Assembly (NCBI GenBank): GCA_009995365.1
Contig: JAACPR010000007.1
Coordinates: 1-37,547, forward strand
Origin: Candidatus Parcubacteria bacterium
GTDB taxonomy: Bacteria > Patescibacteriota > Minisyncoccia > Phycocordibacterales > JAACPR01
DNA length: 37,547 bases
Reading direction: 5' to 3'
The position numbers and the translations under genes are program-made. Position 1 is the first letter of the stretch. Every line of letters begins with the position of its first letter. The notes under the pieces are model-generated. The model searched no databases. It was not told the origin of the DNA and saw only the letters and a list, made by a program, of their open reading frames with translations. Shown piece after piece: positions 1 through 9,074 of this stretch.

Positions 1-84
1 AAAGTGTCCACTAAATGGGGTACACATCAAAGCTAGTTTTTTGTATCTAGAGACCTAGAGAGGCCAATTTGATATTATTGATCT

Positions 85-648
85 ATGGAAATAACTAAAT
101 TAATTTTAGAAATAATAAACACCGTAGCTATTGGTGTAGGTGCCTTTATGGCAGTTGTGGGTATAAACGCATGGAAAAAACAACTTAAGGGTAGTACTGA
201 ATATGAACTTGCTAGAAGATATTTAAAGGCTGTTTATAAGGTTCGTGATGCTATTAAGTATGTTAGAAACCCGTTTATTTCAGTTGAAGAAATGACGAAG
301 GCTTATGAGGAAAATAATATAAATGATCCAGATTTTTCTGATAATAGAAAAACAAACAGAGCTGTTTATTCTGTAAGATGGGAAAAAGTTATTGATGCAA
401 GAACTGATCTTGATGTTGAACTATTGGAGGCTGAAGTCATTTGGGGCAAGAAAGCAATAGAGGTAGCCTCTAATCTTAATGCACAAATTACAAAACTTTA
501 TGTTAGTTTAAAATTTTTTTTAGAAGAGAGAAAAGTTAAGCCTGATCGAGATATTATTTACGATATGGGTGATGAGGACAAATTTAATCCAGAATTAAAT
601 AAAGCAATTGAAGAAATAGAGGAATTACTCAAACCACATTTAAAATAG
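85..648 (+). CDS. hypothetical protein with N-terminal transmembrane segment
   Basis: 187-aa ORF; hydrophobic N-terminus (LILEIINTVAIGVGAFMAVVGI); TATTAT 6 nt upstream of ATG. Confidence 0.75.
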   Translation: MEITKLILEIINTVAIGVGAFMAVVGINAWKKQLKGSTEYELARRYLKAVYKVRDAIKYVRNPFISVEEMTKAYEENNINDPDFSDNRKTNRAVYSVRWEKVIDARTDLDVELLEAEVIWGKKAIEVASNLNAQITKLYVSLKFFLEERKVKPDRDIIYDMGDEDKFNPELNKAIEEIEELLKPHLK

Positions 649-650
649 TA

Positions 651-670
651 TAATCACTAGTAATCACTAG
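651..670. repeat. 10-bp perfect tandem duplication
   Basis: TAATCACTAG TAATCACTAG directly after the first CDS. Confidence 0.8.
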
Positions 671-726
671 TATAATTATTTAAACATGAAAGATAATATT
701 CTTAGAATTAAGAAGATAAAATAATT

Positions 727-1125
727 ATGAACAAAACCAACGAATTTTCATTCATATTAAAACCTTCGCAACACGGTGTGGGTGTTTTTGCTACACATGA
801 TATTGTAAAAGATGCAAAGCTTAGATTGTTTGGTGACGATAAATCTTTAGAAGACGGCATGCGAATATTACCAAAAGAAAAATTTGAAAAGAAATTCATT
901 GATTTCTGTATAGAATTTGAAGATAAAGTTTTTGCTCCAAACGATTTTGGACAAATGGAGATTGGTTGGTATTTGAATCATTCAAAAGATTTTAATGCCT
1001 ATCACAAAGATTATAATTGGTTTGCAAGTAGAAATATAAAAGAAGGGGAAGAGATACTAATTGATTATAATTCGCTTGGGGAACCTGAAGAAGTTAAAAA
1101 AGAGTATTACCAAAACATGAATTAG
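727..1125 (+). CDS. SET domain-containing protein
   Basis: Motifs GVGVFATHDI, GWYLNHS, NWFASRNIKEGEEILIDYNS match the SET fold (G-x-G, NH, EEL-x-DY). Confidence 0.85.
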   Translation: MNKTNEFSFILKPSQHGVGVFATHDIVKDAKLRLFGDDKSLEDGMRILPKEKFEKKFIDFCIEFEDKVFAPNDFGQMEIGWYLNHSKDFNAYHKDYNWFASRNIKEGEEILIDYNSLGEPEEVKKEYYQNMN

Positions 1126-1141
1126 CTTATTGCCGTGTCGT

Positions 1142-1170
1142 ATTTATGCGACCAAGACGCATAAATTTTA
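1142..1170 (+). terminator. possible intrinsic terminator hairpin after SET gene
   Basis: 9-bp perfect stem ATTTATGCG-accaaga-CGCATAAAT followed by a short T-rich tail. Confidence 0.4.
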
Positions 1171-1331
1171 ATACAAAATTAATTCTGAAAGACTCTTATG
1201 ATGCTTGCAGGGCAATAGTTCTTAACTGGAGTAGCCCAGCAGTTTGATCTATACTTCACAAAATATAGTTATCACGCTTGGATATTCATATTTTTTCTTT
1301 AAAGATTTTAAAAATATGATAAAATAAGAAA

Positions 1332-4300
1332 ATGAAATCACTGCTTAACTTTTTAAGTATTTTTATTTTATTTTGGTTATTTTTTGCACCAACTGTCGTA
1401 GATGCTGCAATGTCAGATCATTTTGTTACTACATGGAAGACAGACAATGCTGGTACTTCAAGTAGTACTTCTATTACTATACCAACAACAGGTTTTGGAT
1501 ATTCATACAATGTGGACTGGGACAACGATGGGGTATTTGATCAAACTGGTCTAACTGGGAGTATTACTCATGATTTCGGTACTCCGGGTACTTATACTAT
1601 TAGAATTGAAGGTAATTTCCCGAGGATTTATTTTAATAATGGTGGCGATAAAGAAAAAATAGTATCTATTGATCAGTGGGGTAGTATAGTCTGGTCTGAC
1701 ATGACTAATGCTTTTTATGGTTGTTCCAAATTGGTTTTAAATGCAACAGATTCCCCTAATTTATCAGGCGTTACAAAAACTACTTCTATGTTTAGAAATG
1801 CTACATCACTCGATGGTGATGTTTCAGGTTGGAATATGAGTACGGTTCAATTTATGGCTTCTATGTTTTTGTTCGCTAGTTCATTTAATGGTGATGTTTC
1901 AGGTTGGGATGTGGGGTCAGCATCTAACATGGCTAATATGTTTTTTGGTGCATCTTCTTTTGACCAAGATTTAGGAAATTGGAATATTAGCTCTGTGACT
2001 AGTATGTCTAATTTTTTACAGAGTGCTTCATTGTCAACAAATAATTACGATTCAACACTGAAAGGGTGGAGTTCCCTCTCACTAAATTCAGAAATTGATG
2101 TAGATTTTGGTAGTAGTGAATATTGCGATGCTAATTCGCGCAGTATCTTAACTAACACCCCTAATTCTTGGACGATATTAGACGGTGGGATTTCGGAAAG
2201 TTGCGATAGTACTCCTCCTACTCAGAGTAGTCATAGTCCAAGTAGTGGAGTTACGATTTCTGATTCAACCCCGTTAATAAATTTTAATTTAAACGAAGCC
2301 GGAGATTGTAGAGTTTCTTTGTTTGATGAATCGTACGATGATATGTCAGATGATACAGACTGTACAGGCGATGGAACAACCTCAATATCTTGTGTGTCAC
2401 CTGATTTGGGTTCAAATGGTTCTAAAAATATTTACTTATCTTGCCAAGATACATCTGGGAATAAAGATACTTCTGAGACAAACACATCTATTTCTTATAC
2501 ATTAGACACATCTGCAATTACAAAAATTTATCACATCGGAAACTCTCTAACACGAGATGCGCAACCAGGTACTATAGAATCAGAATTAAACCTTTTGGCA
2601 AGTGGTCAACACATAGCTTGTGGTCAGAGCTTAACTAGTATTGTAGATAACCCAGATTATACATGTGTAACTCCAGATGAACCTTATGGTAAATGGGAAA
2701 ACGCTTTAGGTAATTACGATTGGGATGCCATAACTATTCAGGTTTATACTGGCTCTACCGGCACGACTGATCTGGCGTCTGCTGTCTCTATAATAGATAA
2801 AGCTACTTTGGATGGTGAAAGTAATATGAATAGAAATCTAAATACTACATATTGGATGTACTTACCTTGGCCAGCAAAAGATGAGTCAAAAATATTATCA
2901 GATTTAATTATTAACACTCCATTCATTGATTCAAGTGAATCAATGACTATATCGTTAGGGTATATTTACTGGCTACAAAACCAACTACAACTAGAATACC
3001 CCTCTCTAGACATAAGAGTTATACCTACTGGGGCAGTTATGGCTCAACTCGATAAAGAGCTGAGATCAAGTCCGATTAGTGGTGTTTCTATTGCACCAGA
3101 AGTTGGTGATTCTATAACAACATTATCTAGTGGTTGGAATTTATACCGTGATTCAGATCATCTTAATTGGAACTCTTACTCAGATTATGGTAGAGACATT
3201 GCATCTGAAGTAATGTTAAGTTCTATTACAGGAGGGTCGTCATTAGATTTTGATTTGGTCGAAGGGTTATCATCTTGGAGTACCTTAGTAAATGAAACCA
3301 TAAATAATGTTTTATCTTTAGAATCAAAAGGATTAGAATCACAATCTCCACCTATCATAAGTTCTATTGCTTCTGATGTTACTGCAGATAGTGCATCAAT
3401 AACTTGGGATACAGATGAGGTTTCAAGTTCTCAAGTACACTATTCCCCAATATCAGATCTTATATCAACAACATTAGATGTTTCTCTAAAAAGCTCTCAT
3501 TCTATATCTATAAATAATTTACAATCATGTACAAAATATTATTATAAAGTAGTTTCAGCTGATCCTTTGGGTAATACAGCAACATCTTCTTTGAATTCTT
3601 TTGATACTGATGGATGTGTTGGGGATTCATCTGTATCAGACTCTTCAGAAAAAGAAATTAGTTCAACTGGCGGTACAATAAATCTTTTATCGTCCAATAA
3701 AGGTATATCTTTGTCTATACCAGCATCTTTTAAAGAGGGTTCTTCTTCTGCATATTTTCAGATAAGGAAATTAAATAAGAGTATCTTCTTAAGTTCTGCT
3801 GGAAGACCAGGTGGAAGAATTGAAGTTGGTGATTATGTTTATAATTTAAAATCTTTAGAAAATTCAACTTCTTCTATTTCATCTTTCGATAACCCAATAG
3901 AAATAACAATTACTTATGACGATTCAGATATTTCTAGTATAGATGAATCATCTTTAAATATCTATAGATATGATGGCATTTCTTGGAATCAACTATTAGA
4001 CTGTAATGTTAATAAGTCTGCTAATACGGTAACTTGTTCAACTTCTAATTTTTCTGATTTTGTACTGTTTGGTGATAGATCAAATAATTCAGGTACTATC
4101 AGAGGCGGTGTAAAATTTGGTTGTAAAGATAAAAATGCTATAAATTATGATTATTTTTCAAGCCACAAAGAAAGTCTATGTGAATATAATAATTATACAA
4201 TTGGTGATTATGAAATAATAGAATTAATTAATATGTTGGTCTCTATGGGCTTAATAGATTCAAATAAAGTTGATTATATAGATAAATTAATTGCTGGCAG

Positions 4301-4544
4301 TAATTATAATTTTACAAAAAATCTACAATTTGGTGATGTTGATGAACAGGTAATACATTTACAACGTTTTCTGAATAATAATGGGTATCTTTTAATAAAA
4401 GATGGGCCAGGATCTCCTGGAAAAGAAACAAATTATTTTGGAGAATTAACTAGACAAGCAGTTATAAAATTTCAAGAAAAAAACAACATTAATCCCGCTG
4501 TTGGATACTTTGGTCCGATAACACGTAGTTCTGTCAATTATTAG
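1332..4544 (+). CDS. multidomain secreted surface protein: BspA/DUF285 repeats, Ig-like, SGNH-hydrolase-like, Fn3, C-terminal peptidoglycan-binding domain
   Basis: Signal peptide; repeats (GDVSGWNMSTVQFMASMF / GDVSGWDVGSASNMANMF / QDLGNWNISSVTSMSNFL); HIGNSLT and DSDHLNWNSYSDYG like SGNH blocks I and V; Fn3-like SITWDTDEVSSSQVHYS; PG_binding_1-like C-terminus (DVDEQVIHLQRFLNNNGY...FGPITRSSV). Confidence 0.85.
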   Translation: MKSLLNFLSIFILFWLFFAPTVVDAAMSDHFVTTWKTDNAGTSSSTSITIPTTGFGYSYNVDWDNDGVFDQTGLTGSITHDFGTPGTYTIRIEGNFPRIYFNNGGDKEKIVSIDQWGSIVWSDMTNAFYGCSKLVLNATDSPNLSGVTKTTSMFRNATSLDGDVSGWNMSTVQFMASMFLFASSFNGDVSGWDVGSASNMANMFFGASSFDQDLGNWNISSVTSMSNFLQSASLSTNNYDSTLKGWSSLSLNSEIDVDFGSSEYCDANSRSILTNTPNSWTILDGGISESCDSTPPTQSSHSPSSGVTISDSTPLINFNLNEAGDCRVSLFDESYDDMSDDTDCTGDGTTSISCVSPDLGSNGSKNIYLSCQDTSGNKDTSETNTSISYTLDTSAITKIYHIGNSLTRDAQPGTIESELNLLASGQHIACGQSLTSIVDNPDYTCVTPDEPYGKWENALGNYDWDAITIQVYTGSTGTTDLASAVSIIDKATLDGESNMNRNLNTTYWMYLPWPAKDESKILSDLIINTPFIDSSESMTISLGYIYWLQNQLQLEYPSLDIRVIPTGAVMAQLDKELRSSPISGVSIAPEVGDSITTLSSGWNLYRDSDHLNWNSYSDYGRDIASEVMLSSITGGSSLDFDLVEGLSSWSTLVNETINNVLSLESKGLESQSPPIISSIASDVTADSASITWDTDEVSSSQVHYSPISDLISTTLDVSLKSSHSISINNLQSCTKYYYKVVSADPLGNTATSSLNSFDTDGCVGDSSVSDSSEKEISSTGGTINLLSSNKGISLSIPASFKEGSSSAYFQIRKLNKSIFLSSAGRPGGRIEVGDYVYNLKSLENSTSSISSFDNPIEITITYDDSDISSIDESSLNIYRYDGISWNQLLDCNVNKSANTVTCSTSNFSDFVLFGDRSNNSGTIRGGVKFGCKDKNAINYDYFSSHKESLCEYNNYTIGDYEIIELINMLVSMGLIDSNKVDYIDKLIAGSNYNFTKNLQFGDVDEQVIHLQRFLNNNGYLLIKDGPGSPGKETNYFGELTRQAVIKFQEKNNINPAVGYFGPITRSSVNY

Positions 4545-4615
4545 TATTTAAGTTTTTAGATATATTGATGAGTATTTGGTGAGTGCGTAGAGTTGAATTG
4601 TTTAGAAATAACTTG

Positions 4616-5230
4616 CTATTTTTTTAATCCTTTAACATCCTCAACAATTTCCGGCAGATTGTCTGCAAAAATGTGAGACCTATTTTCTAATTTAATTAAC
4701 TTGGAGTTAGGTAGGGTAGAGTGATATTTTTCTGCATGCAAATAAGGGACAACCGGATCGTCAGTGCTGTGGTAGATAAATATCTTTTCTGCTTGTTCTT
4801 TTAATAAATTAAGTTCCATGTCAGTTAGAGAAAAATCATTCAAAGGTTCTTCGTCCATACCCTCATCATCAAATGGTGGAGCAACTAGAAATAATCCTTT
4901 TATATTTTTATCTATTTTATTTTCTGATAAATATTTAGTCAAAAAGATTGAACCTAGTGAATGCCCTATTAAAATAATTTCATCGTCCAGCTTGTCCAAG
5001 ACTTTTTCAAAATAAATTTTCCATTCGTCATATTTTGCGTTGTCTGTTTGGGGAAAGTTTGGATTGAAAACATCATATTATTCACCCAAATGATTTTGCA
5101 AATTTTTCTTCCAGTCAATGACGAATCTTAATCTATCTAATTTTATTTCAGATGTTTTTAAGTTTTCTAGATATGCATCATATGAACTGAAATTTGTTCC
5201 ACCGTGTATTACTAAAATTTGTTTTTTCAT
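4616..5230 (-). pseudogene. RBBP9/YdeN-like alpha/beta hydrolase interrupted by an in-frame TAA
   Basis: Minus-strand frame from ATG 5230 reads MKKQILVIHGGTNFSSYDAYLENLKTSEIKLDRLRFVIDWKKNLQNHLGE*YDVFNPNFPQTDNAKYDEWKIYFEKVLDKLDDEIILIGHSLGS...; stop at 5080-5078, same frame continues to 4616. Confidence 0.8.
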
Positions 5231-5358
5231 GTTGGTAAAAGTATATCAAAATAGTCATTTTTTCAATGGTTTTGTTCCCAAATAAAAAAATTACAAAATT
5301 ATACTAAGACATATCAGCGGAATACTGGTAGAATTTAATTAAAGATAAGAGAATCATT

Positions 5359-5810
5359 ATGAATTCGTCGCAAGAGGTAGATAAAAAATAATTAATCTGA
5401 CCGGTACTAGTCTAGAAGAATTAATCGAAGATATAAAAATTTCCTGGGTAAATCCTAGAATTACCGATTTTGAATATCCGTTTAGTAAGTCGCTTTTAGG
5501 TAAATGGCAAGTTCAAGTCTTGAGAATAGATAATAAAACTAAATTTGAAGAGACCGTTAAGCTGTGCAAACAGGACGGTTATGAGCCTGCAACGGTTTAT
5601 CACTTGCTTAACTTTTTTAAAGAAATTGAAAACTCTAACAGATATAAAAAAATAATGGCACCGGGTTCTCTTTGTGTTGATGATTTTAAACATCCAGCTT
5701 GCGTTGTGTTGAGTAATGATGGGGTGGACGATATTAAATTAGGACTTGGTAATTGGCGGGGTTCCAAAATTAGTGGGTATGATATCCTTAGGGTCAAGAA
5801 GATTAAATAA
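5359..5810 (+). pseudogene. hypothetical protein, apparent single-base frameshift at an A6 run (5383-5388)
   Basis: ATG frame MNSSQEVDKK stops at TAA after A6; adding one A joins it to an open frame IINLTGTSLEELIEDIKISWVNPRITDFEYPFSKSLLGKWQVQVLRIDNKTKFEE... ending at 5810. Confidence 0.6.
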
Positions 5811-5812
5811 TC

Positions 5813-6319
5813 ATGAACAAGCTATATTTCATTACAGGTGCGTCAGGTTCAGGGAAGACAACTCTAATTAAAAATTTAGAAAAGAAGAATTTGCGAGGTG
5901 TTGAAACTTTTATTTTTGATAGTGTCGGAGTTCCGTCAGAGGAAGAAATGAAAGAAAAATATGGAAGTGGCGAGAAATGGCAAAAGGAAACTACAAAATA
6001 TTGGGTGAGAAAAATAAAAGAAAGCTATTTGGACAAAAGCGACGTTGTTTTAGATGGTTCAATAAATTATGACTTTATAGAGGAAGCTTGCAAGCAGTTT
6101 AAGTTGCAAAACTTTAAAATTATTTTAATTGATTGTTCTGATGAAGAAAGAAAGAAGCGCTTGATTGATCGTGGACAAGGCGAGCTCTATAATCAAGATA
6201 TGATTAATTGGTCGCAATCGCTTAGAAAAACTGCAATTGAAAAAAACTACACAATTATAGATAATACAAATTATTCTCAAGAAGAAACTTTAGAAGAATT
6301 GTTAGGGTATTTAAACTAA
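5813..6319 (+). CDS. P-loop NTPase / kinase-like protein
   Basis: Walker A GASGSGKTT near N-terminus; 168 aa; kinase-like LIDCSDEERKKRLIDRG. Confidence 0.8.
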   Translation: MNKLYFITGASGSGKTTLIKNLEKKNLRGVETFIFDSVGVPSEEEMKEKYGSGEKWQKETTKYWVRKIKESYLDKSDVVLDGSINYDFIEEACKQFKLQNFKIILIDCSDEERKKRLIDRGQGELYNQDMINWSQSLRKTAIEKNYTIIDNTNYSQEETLEELLGYLN

Positions 6320-6380
6320 ATTTTTTCTAAAATTTTAAATTGCTTTTTAAAAATTATTATCATAATGTATAATTATGTAT

Positions 6381-6608
6381 ATGAAAAAAGATCAAATAAA
6401 TGATTTAACTGTTTATATCGAAAAAGATGAAGACGGGGTCTATATTGGTTCTATCCCTACATTGAAATCTTGTTATGCGGAAGGCAGAACTCAGCAAGAG
6501 ATGCTTAAAAATCTAAAGCAGGTTGCTAAACTTTGTCTGCGTAACAGCGAGGAAGCTGGCTCTAGCACTTTTATCGGCATTAAAAACATTAATCTGAATA
6601 ATGCCTAA
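6381..6608 (+). CDS. hicB: HicB-family antitoxin (short, no obvious C-terminal DNA-binding domain)
   Basis: LTVYIEKDEDGVYIGSIPTLKSCYAEGRTQQEMLKNLKQVAKLCL matches the HicB fold; overlaps a HicA-like ORF; TATAAT 7 nt before ATG 6381 (alternative ATG at 6375). Confidence 0.85.
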   Translation: MKKDQINDLTVYIEKDEDGVYIGSIPTLKSCYAEGRTQQEMLKNLKQVAKLCLRNSEEAGSSTFIGIKNINLNNA

Positions 6609-6828
6609 ATTGGCTTTAATAAAACCAATTAAATTAAAGAAGATTTTATTAAGTTTGGGCTTTAAAGAAAGAGACGCAGAAGGATCTCATGTTTTATTCA
6701 AACATAAAGACGGCAGAACAACGGTGATACCTATAAAATCAAAAGAGATAAGTAGAGGTCTCCTGAGAAAGGTTTTGAATGATTGCAAGATTAGCGTACA
6801 AGAATACGATAAACTTAGAAAAAAATAA
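6601..6828 (+). CDS. hicA: HicA-family mRNA interferase toxin
   Basis: LKKILLSLGFKERDAEGSHVLFKHKDGRTTVIPIKSKEISRGLLRKVLNDCKIS: dsRBD-like HicA with catalytic His (GSHVLF). Confidence 0.88.
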   Translation: MPKLALIKPIKLKKILLSLGFKERDAEGSHVLFKHKDGRTTVIPIKSKEISRGLLRKVLNDCKISVQEYDKLRKK

Positions 6829-6829
6829 T

Positions 6830-7414
6830 ATGAAAAATAACCACAAAGGCAAGCGTTTATTTATAACAGGCATTCCAACATCAGGAAAAACATATTTAGC
6901 CAAAAAAATATCAAATGAAATTGATGCTATAGTTGTTCATTTAGATAATCTAAGAGCTGATTTATCGAAAGATTCAAAATATAAAACTTTTACAAATTTT
7001 TACTTAGATAAAAATGAAGAGGAGTATTTAACAAAAACTTCTCCTGAACAAATATGGAATGATTTAGTTTGGCAATCAGAAAATTTGTGGCCAGCTTTTG
7101 AAAAAGAAATAAATAGATACAAAGACGAGGAAAAACCAGTCGTCTTTGAGTGTGTAAATTTATTACCTCATATCGCTCAAAAATATTTGGATTTTGATGG
7201 GGTTGTTTTGATTGGTGATTCTTACCAGAACACCCTTGAAAGAAATAAAAAAGAGCCTCGTTGGGGTGCAACAGAAGATTTACAAAAACTAGAGGCTGAA
7301 AGTTTTTTTAATGTTGAGCGTCCTCGTTATAAAGCCGAAGCGGAAAAAAATGGTTATCCTGTTTTTGAAACTGCAGATGAAGCTTTTGAATATTGTTTAA
7401 ATCTATTACAATAA
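6830..7414 (+). CDS. P-loop NTPase / kinase-like protein
   Basis: Walker A GIPTSGKTYLAKK; ATG at 6830 preferred to upstream 6779 start, which overlaps hicA. Confidence 0.8.
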   Translation: MKNNHKGKRLFITGIPTSGKTYLAKKISNEIDAIVVHLDNLRADLSKDSKYKTFTNFYLDKNEEEYLTKTSPEQIWNDLVWQSENLWPAFEKEINRYKDEEKPVVFECVNLLPHIAQKYLDFDGVVLIGDSYQNTLERNKKEPRWGATEDLQKLEAESFFNVERPRYKAEAEKNGYPVFETADEAFEYCLNLLQ

Positions 7415-7418
7415 AAAT

Positions 7419-8342
7419 ATGAAAACTAACCACACCTCCTACGGCATAATTCCGTTTTATAAAAAAGACAACCAAATATTTGTCTGTTGCGTTCATAATA
7501 TAAAAAGCAACGAATGGGGTCTGCCGAAAGGTACACCAGAGGAAAATGAAACATCTTTTGAAACTGCACAGCGGGAACTCCAAGAAGAAACAGGAATTTC
7601 AGAATTTGAAATAATTGGCGGAAAAACTTTTTCTGAAAAATATTCTTTTGAACAAGATAGTGCAATTCATAACAAAGAAAATATTTACTACATCGCTGAG
7701 GTAACAGAAATGATTGAGATAAATCCAGCTATAGATTCAAAAGATATAAAGTGGATTAACATAAATGAAGCTGGGAGCTTTTTCAAATTTGACGCGATCA
7801 AACAGGTTTTGAAAGAAGTTTCTGAATATTTAAATAAATTTCCATTAATGACCGAATACCACGGTCGCTCTGGTGAAGATTATCGATTTGAATATTATGA
7901 ATCAGATTCAATTGAACACTTGCCAAAAGAACAGTTATCACAGGTGGCGATTACGGCTTTTCACGGTGATAAGCTATTAATTGTTAATAACACAGTCAAG
8001 CCTGGAACCTACGGACTAATTTCAGGAAGTATTGAAGCAGGCGAAACTCCAGAACAATGCCTACCTCGAGAATTACAAGAAGAGTCAAATATGAGAGTTA
8101 TTGGAGAACCTCGTCTAATCGGTTATCAAAAATGTACAAATCTCACTCAATCAGAAAAACCAGATGAATACCAACTACGATATTTTGCAAACGTCGAACC
8201 GATTGGTCCTTTTACTCCTGAATGTGATCCAGATGGTGACGTGACGGAACTTCTCGAAATTGACCCTGCGGATTACAAAAAATATTTTGATTGGGGAGAG
8301 ACTGGAGATGTTATAATGCAGAGAGCTTTGGGGTTTAAATAA
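7419..8342 (+). CDS. tandem NUDIX hydrolase-domain protein
   Basis: Two NUDIX boxes: GTPEENETSFETAQRELQEETGI (canonical) and GSIEAGETPEQCLPRELQEESNM (terminal G replaced by N). Confidence 0.9.
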   Translation: MKTNHTSYGIIPFYKKDNQIFVCCVHNIKSNEWGLPKGTPEENETSFETAQRELQEETGISEFEIIGGKTFSEKYSFEQDSAIHNKENIYYIAEVTEMIEINPAIDSKDIKWININEAGSFFKFDAIKQVLKEVSEYLNKFPLMTEYHGRSGEDYRFEYYESDSIEHLPKEQLSQVAITAFHGDKLLIVNNTVKPGTYGLISGSIEAGETPEQCLPRELQEESNMRVIGEPRLIGYQKCTNLTQSEKPDEYQLRYFANVEPIGPFTPECDPDGDVTELLEIDPADYKKYFDWGETGDVIMQRALGFK

Positions 8343-8345
8343 AAA

Positions 8346-8939
8346 ATGATTATGCAAAAACTAAAATTTATTTATGCTTTTCCGCTTGATAGAGGAAGGA
8401 GGGTATTAGCAAAAGAAAAAGGTCGAACAGATTATCCTAGTTTAGAGGAAGTTAGAGAGACCAAAAGACACTTGCAAGAATTATGGGACAAAATTGATTC
8501 AGAAAAGAATGTTTTAGAAAAAATTAAAGACTTAACTAAAATTACTCCTAAAAGAAATTTAGAGTGTTTTGTGATAGGAGGACTACTCCGTCCTATGTCC
8601 ACTCCTTTCATAATGCCAATTTTAAGTAGGGACGGAAAAAGAACAGATGAGGATTTTATAGACACCACTATACATGAACTACTTCATATTTTTGTATCAC
8701 GATCCGATACTTATTTTGAATTTGTTAGAAATAAATATAAAGATGAACCTATACTTACACAAAATCACATCATAATTTACGCTTTTCTAGAAAAGATTTA
8801 TAAAGATCTTTTTGATTCAAGACCCCTTGATTATTCAAGAGATGGTTTGTCAGAAGATTATCAAAGAGCTGTAGATATTGTTAAAGAACAAGGGTCCGAA
8901 AATATTATTGAAGAGTATTATCATTTGGTCAAAAGATAA
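8346..8939 (+). CDS. hypothetical protein with HExxH-type motif (putative zincin-like)
   Basis: FIDTTIHELLHIFVSR contains HELLH; 197 aa; start could be 8346 or 8352. Confidence 0.65.
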   Translation: MIMQKLKFIYAFPLDRGRRVLAKEKGRTDYPSLEEVRETKRHLQELWDKIDSEKNVLEKIKDLTKITPKRNLECFVIGGLLRPMSTPFIMPILSRDGKRTDEDFIDTTIHELLHIFVSRSDTYFEFVRNKYKDEPILTQNHIIIYAFLEKIYKDLFDSRPLDYSRDGLSEDYQRAVDIVKEQGSENIIEEYYHLVKR

Positions 8940-9074
8940 AAAAACTTTTGAGTATCAAGGAAGAGGTAGTTTAAAACGAAAACTTGCCTAATGCATAAAA
9001 TTTTTCTGACAGAAAAAACATTAAAATCTTTCTAAAATTATTGAAACATTTTCAAATATGTTAAAATCATAACC

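Noticed and set aside
1-30. AAAGTGTCCACTAAATGGGGTACAC at the left edge resembles an insertion-sequence end
   Set aside because: Only one end is visible, no transposase ORF is present and no matching inverted copy was found in the window.
2323-2926. Nested ORFs inside the surface protein gene
   Set aside because: Lie within a well-supported long CDS, no domain-like sequence.
4616-5230. Alternative genetic code/stop-codon recoding explaining the interrupted hydrolase
   Set aside because: The interrupting codon is TAA, which normally terminates many other genes here; TGA is also used as a stop (19470, 26892 and 33868 genes).
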